DNA of 64,000 nt, taken from positions 10,916,863-10,980,862 of the forward strand of contig NC_066844.1 of NCBI RefSeq assembly GCF_001640805.2. The letters are read 5' to 3'. Each line of letters starts with the position of its first letter. The stretch's first letter is position 1. Origin of the DNA: Lates calcarifer. Taxonomy: Eukaryota; Chordata; Actinopteri; Centropomidae. Below, piece by piece: positions 60,043 to 64,000 of this stretch. The translations under genes and the position numbers were made by a program. The notes under the pieces were generated by a model. The model made no database searches and had not been told where the DNA came from. It was given only the letters and a program-made list of their open reading frames with translations.

Positions 60043-61466
60043 CTAGTCTTCTCCAGAGGGTGCCTCCTCTTCTGAGCCGTCCTCCTCCTCTTCGTCTTCC
60101 TCCTCTTCCTCTCCTCCTGCGGCCTCCTTCGTCGTCTTGGGGGCGGGGGAGGTCTCTTTCTTCTCGGCCTCCTCCTCTTCCTCCTCCAGGGGACTCTCGG
60201 GGTCCTCCTCCTCCTCCTCTTTGGGTGAGCTCTTCTCCAGGGCCTTGGCGCTGGGGCGCCCCTTTCCCTTACCTTTCATTGGGCTGGGGGTCACTGCAGG
60301 AAAAAAAGATGTATCAGTTAGTGATAATTACATTGCGTTTCAGTCATACTACTGGCTACTTAATCCCATTTGTAAATTAAAATTAGCCCCCGATTCCCAC
60401 CCTCAAATTCAGAGTGTGAAATTACACAAGTCTTGTTTTTCACCTCTGGTCTTCTACCTTGGTGGTAAATGCATTTTCCTTATTTTAATGTCTCGAAAAT
60501 CTGTGACAGATTTTTGGACATTTCTTACAGTGAGCTTGGTTAACCCTTCACTTAATAACTCAGTCAAACATTTTTAAAAACTTTCTTTCCAAGGGTTAGC
60601 TAAGAAGATTAATAACACTGTTATTTCTGTGCATGAAGTGTGAATGCAGAACCAGGAGGTGATTAGCTTAGATTGGCATAAATACTGGAAACATGGGAAA
60701 TAGTTGGCCTGGTTATGTCTAATGTTTGAGAATCTGCATCACTAAAGTTCACTGATCAACGTGTATCTTGGAACTCTTTCTTGAGAAACAACCACTGGGC
60801 TTCTCACTGACTTGTCATTGCTGTGAGTTTCACAGGTGAACAGTGGAGACATTGCACAATAGTCCTGGGAGGATGGAAAACCAGTTCTGTTTGTGTACAG
60901 AAGAAATGACATATATTACTTGATGAGCTTTAGAGTTGCTGGATTTTTAAAAAAACTTTGGACAGAGCCAGGCTAGCGGTTTCCCTGTTTCAGGTTGCCT
61001 GGCAACTGATCCACGAAAAGAAATACTCTGGTACGTGACTCCCTGTGCAACAGTGACTTGTCATTTTTACATTTTGGTTTTGTACAGATTAAACAAATTA
61101 AATATAACATGTTGATCAATAAGGTTTGGAGGTTTGGGTAGGTGGGTACCCAAGGTAGGTAGAATCAGGCTACCGGATTCCCCTGTTTCCAGCATTTATG
61201 TTAAGCTAAGTTAACTGTCTCCTGGCTGTAGCTTCATATTTAAGACAGATATGAGAGTGGCACCAATTTTTTCTCATCTAACTCTTAACAGGAAAGCAAA
61301 CAAGGCATTTTCCAAAATGCTGAGCTATTCATTTCATATACCATGTCACTGATTTGTTTCTAGGTCAAAAATATGTAAGAAGCTTCTTTTTACCCATTTC
61401 ACTGAGCCAATTTGTTAAGAAATAAGAATAAGAAATAAGAATAAGTTAAGAAATTCTACGTCTTTT

Positions 61467-61550
<84 letters not shown>

Positions 61551-62508
61551 ACTTCCAGATCCCGAGGCTTGCTGCCATGGTAATTTACGCTGCATCTCTA
61601 AACTGCTGACTGGGAGGCTGATTCTGCAGGGCGAGGATCGCTATTCTTAAAAAAATACTATATTATTAGACACATAATATTTATGTCTTTGCATTCTCCC
61701 TTTCCTGAAAAGAGAACATTTTTAAATGATAATAATTTTCTCAAAGTCAAGCTCAGGCATCCTCAAGCATATATTTACACGGCAAAACACAGAAAGAATA
61801 TGGCAGAATTTAATGTGACCCACATGTTGACTTGACTGACCTTAAATCTCATATTACAAATTAAGATTCTAGAGAACATATGACAAATCTCCCTGGCTTT
61901 GTTTGTTGTGGCTGTTGAGGTTTTATATTTTTCTATTAGAATCTCTTTTAAATTCCTCGAAAACCAACAGAATTAACACAGATTCTTCATCTGAGAAATA
62001 CGGTACACGCCCCCTTTACATGCGCGCACACACTCCAAAGTTAACACACACTCAACTGACATTGTAACCACTGTCATAGTACCGTTTAACACCAGTTTAG
62101 GGAATCTGGGTTTGTCGACCCTGATTTCCCCTGAAAACCTTGAGTTGAAACGGAGTAGGTACTACAAACCACCTTCGTAGTACAGGCATCTGGTCCTTAA
62201 CTGTAACCTAAAGCAATAAACAAGTCCTTTCTTCACAGCACTCACTCAAGCTTAAGTATAAGATGACAAAATAAAAAATACACAAGTAGATGTACCACTA
62301 CAGGGTTTTTCCTTGAAGTCTGAGGCTGCCACTGCATTATGACTATACTTCTCACCTGTGGCCTTTAGTCGGGGTTTGGGACTTTTCTTCTCTTTCTTGT
62401 CCGTCCGTCCCCGTCGAATCACCTTCTTGCTTCTCTTCTTGGAGTGGCCGTAGTCACTGTCATCATCATCTTCCACCATGAAGTCCTCATCGCTGCCGGA
62501 CTCATCAG
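60043..62508 (-). CDS. nucks1: NUCKS1, C-terminal two exons (5' part outside window)
   Basis: Exons on - strand are 62356-62508 and 60043-60293 (TAG 60043-60045), joined in phase 1 (ACAG|GTGAG to cctgcag|TG). They encode about 133 residues. The first has [20 protein letters not shown] then basic [20 protein letters not shown]. The second has [20 protein letters not shown], long acidic runs and the terminal EEAPSGED. This matches vertebrate NUCKS1 closely, including the GRP core of its AT-hook-like DNA-binding motif, SP sites for CDK/CK2 and the conserved C-terminus. NUCKS1 is a nuclear, chromatin-associated phosphoprotein linked to homologous recombination repair and transcription. No earlier exon was recognised up to 64000. 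Confidence 0.93.
60567..61325. mobile_element. Foldback DNA element with roughly 110-bp inverted arms (family A)
   Basis: The left arm (about 60567-60700) contains tagcttagattggcataaat and actggaaacatggg. The right arm (about 61165-61325) contains the complement, tcccctgtttccagcattta and tgttaagctaagttaact. Similarity between the arms continues outwards for about 110 bp with gaps. It lies in a nucks1 intron. It looks like a non-autonomous DNA transposon with long terminal inverted repeats. Half-copies of the same family occur at 42609 and 52400. Confidence 0.6.
61466..61550. repeat. (TA)n(CA)n microsatellite
   Basis: About 12 TA units followed by about 29 CA units, in a nucks1 intron. It is directly readable and should be polymorphic. 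Confidence 0.98.
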
Positions 62509-64000
62509 CTGCACACAGAAAAAGGAAGTATAACAATCTTTTCAATGCAGATGCTCTCCTGCCCAGCAGTCTAGCGCACAGTGGTATTATTGATGTAATA
62601 ATTACATGTCTAACATAACATTTTAGGGGTGTCACTTCGAAATCACATTCAAATAAAACAATAGAACATTACTGGCTTAGTTTACTCTGGGCTGTGCAAT
62701 GGGCCAAGCTGACGGGCAAGTTTTGGAGCTCCCTCTGCTGAATCAGAAGGCAAACTACTTGAAATGGTCTGCTGCACCGGATTTGAACAGCTCATCATAG
62801 TTCAAATAATAATGAGCATTTTCAAATAAATATGTGGCTCAGTTTCACATTGAGTGGAAATAATATTGTCTGACAGCTCTGTCAGCCTCCAATGGCTCAG
62901 CAGAACATTTTATTAAGACCTAACATAATATAATTATTGCTCAAAAGCAGCGGTTCCCAACCTATTTGGCTTGTCGGCCCTTAGAGTGTTGTCTACTTGT
63001 TATCCTTTACGAGAGAAATAGTGAGTAGCTAAACCTCCTTGTTTCATTTAAAGGATTTAGAGCCATAAAGTATGCAGTATTTTACAAGAGAAGAGCAAAA
63101 AACAAATGTTGTGTATCAAAAATGTATACAGTTTACAAAGTGTTTTAGTAGCCTAAACATAATCACTTATGAAAAGGAAGATGTGAACCCCAGGAGCCTG
63201 TTGCTGTTGACCTGCTCTAACTCCGTAATAGATATAGGAATAGATGTTGGAACCAATATGGTCACTCATTTAACAGGTTTGAACTGATCAGGGCAGTCCT
63301 TGCAAGTCTTACAGCAGCTTTTCAGGGTTAAGTGTGACGCAGGCGGTGTGAGTCACTCTGATTCTCTCCACTCCAGTGTCAGGTTCTACCTGCATGCCCA
63401 TCCTGAGAACAGACATGGCTAAAGCTGAAACTACCGGTGTTATGACGAATTAAAACAGATTGACAGTGTCAATAGGCCAGCAAGAGAGATAACTGAGCTG
63501 TGACCACTATACATATTATGTAGCATGGCCTGCTGCGGGAAAATTCCAGCCACGGATATTACAAAGTTGCAGAGTACCCGGTTGTACCGAGAGGGGGAGA
63601 GAAAAAAGAAGAGAAAAAGAGAGAAAATGGTAGAATGAACTAGCTAACATTAAGTTAGGTTTGCATTTTGTATTTTCTACCGGTTGCCTGTCATTGCCCC
63701 TCAGTGTATCAGCATCTGAGAAATCACCACAGGCAGCAGTATGATCGATGTAAAGTTACTGCTAAGCAGGCAAGTGAACATAGTACTACTGTTTGTTCTG
63801 TGAGAACTGTTACATGGTTCATTTTTTGTTGGAATAAATACATTATGGATTCATATATTTTCATTCTCATTCCTTGGATTAGTACACAGAGCATGGTAAT
63901 GCTCCATCACATGTTTTACATGTATGTAGTGAATCCTAGACTGAAGCTTGACATTCAAAATTATATCGCAAGTCAAATTGCAATCGTAATATCTGTCAGA
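62509..64000 (-). other. nucks1: Upstream nucks1 intron
   Basis: About 1.5 kb to the window edge with no recognisable NUCKS1 exon. There is a purine-rich tract at about 63590-63630 on + strand. Confidence 0.5.

Noticed and set aside
60018..60577. Pro/Ser-rich + strand frames of 120 and 146 codons
   Set aside because: They are the antisense of the acidic repeat of nucks1.

Overview
This window is vertebrate nuclear DNA, almost certainly from a ray-finned fish. Its genes are split by GT-AG introns, its proteins align with human ones, it carries tRNA-derived SINEs, L2-like LINE debris and foldback/MITE DNA transposons of teleost type, and it has long CA/TA microsatellites. No bacterial, viral or CRISPR feature is present.

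Layout. (1) 1-4830: a tandem array of tRNA-Phe(GAA) genes, all on + strand, mostly on a 231-bp repeat unit, with degenerate and truncated members. It runs off the left edge. (2) 5348-7527: the last four coding exons of mfsd4a (+). Because the earlier exons must lie left of base 1, the tRNA array apparently sits inside an mfsd4a intron, in sense orientation. A perfect 21-bp hairpin covers the mfsd4a stop codon. (3) 11370-17931: elk4 (-), a complete ternary-complex-factor ETS gene in five coding exons, with a likely 5'UTR exon and promoter near 23.9-24.1 kb. (4) 31850-34863: a KLF15-like zinc-finger gene (-), with a 5'UTR exon and CpG-rich promoter at 36.2-36.7 kb. It carries a one-base frameshift inside its third zinc finger. 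(5) 41114-51444: slc45a3 (-), seven coding exons, complete apart from a one-base frameshift in exon 5. Two SINEs with perfect target-site duplications lie in its introns. (6) 60043-62508: the last two exons of nucks1 (-), whose 5' part lies to the right of the window.

The order mfsd4a - elk4 - slc45a3 - nucks1 is the order I know from human 1q32.1, so this is a conserved synteny block. The KLF15-like gene between elk4 and slc45a3 has no counterpart that I know of at the human locus. It may be an old KLF15 paralog kept in fish and lost in mammals.

The genes do not form an operon or pathway: a membrane transporter, an SRF partner transcription factor, a KLF transcription factor, a second membrane transporter and a nuclear DNA-binding phosphoprotein. 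The most unusual feature is the homogenised intronic tRNA-Phe array, which shows signs of unequal crossing-over. All exon boundaries were read by eye from splice signals and remembered protein families. No alignment or tRNA-scan program was run.
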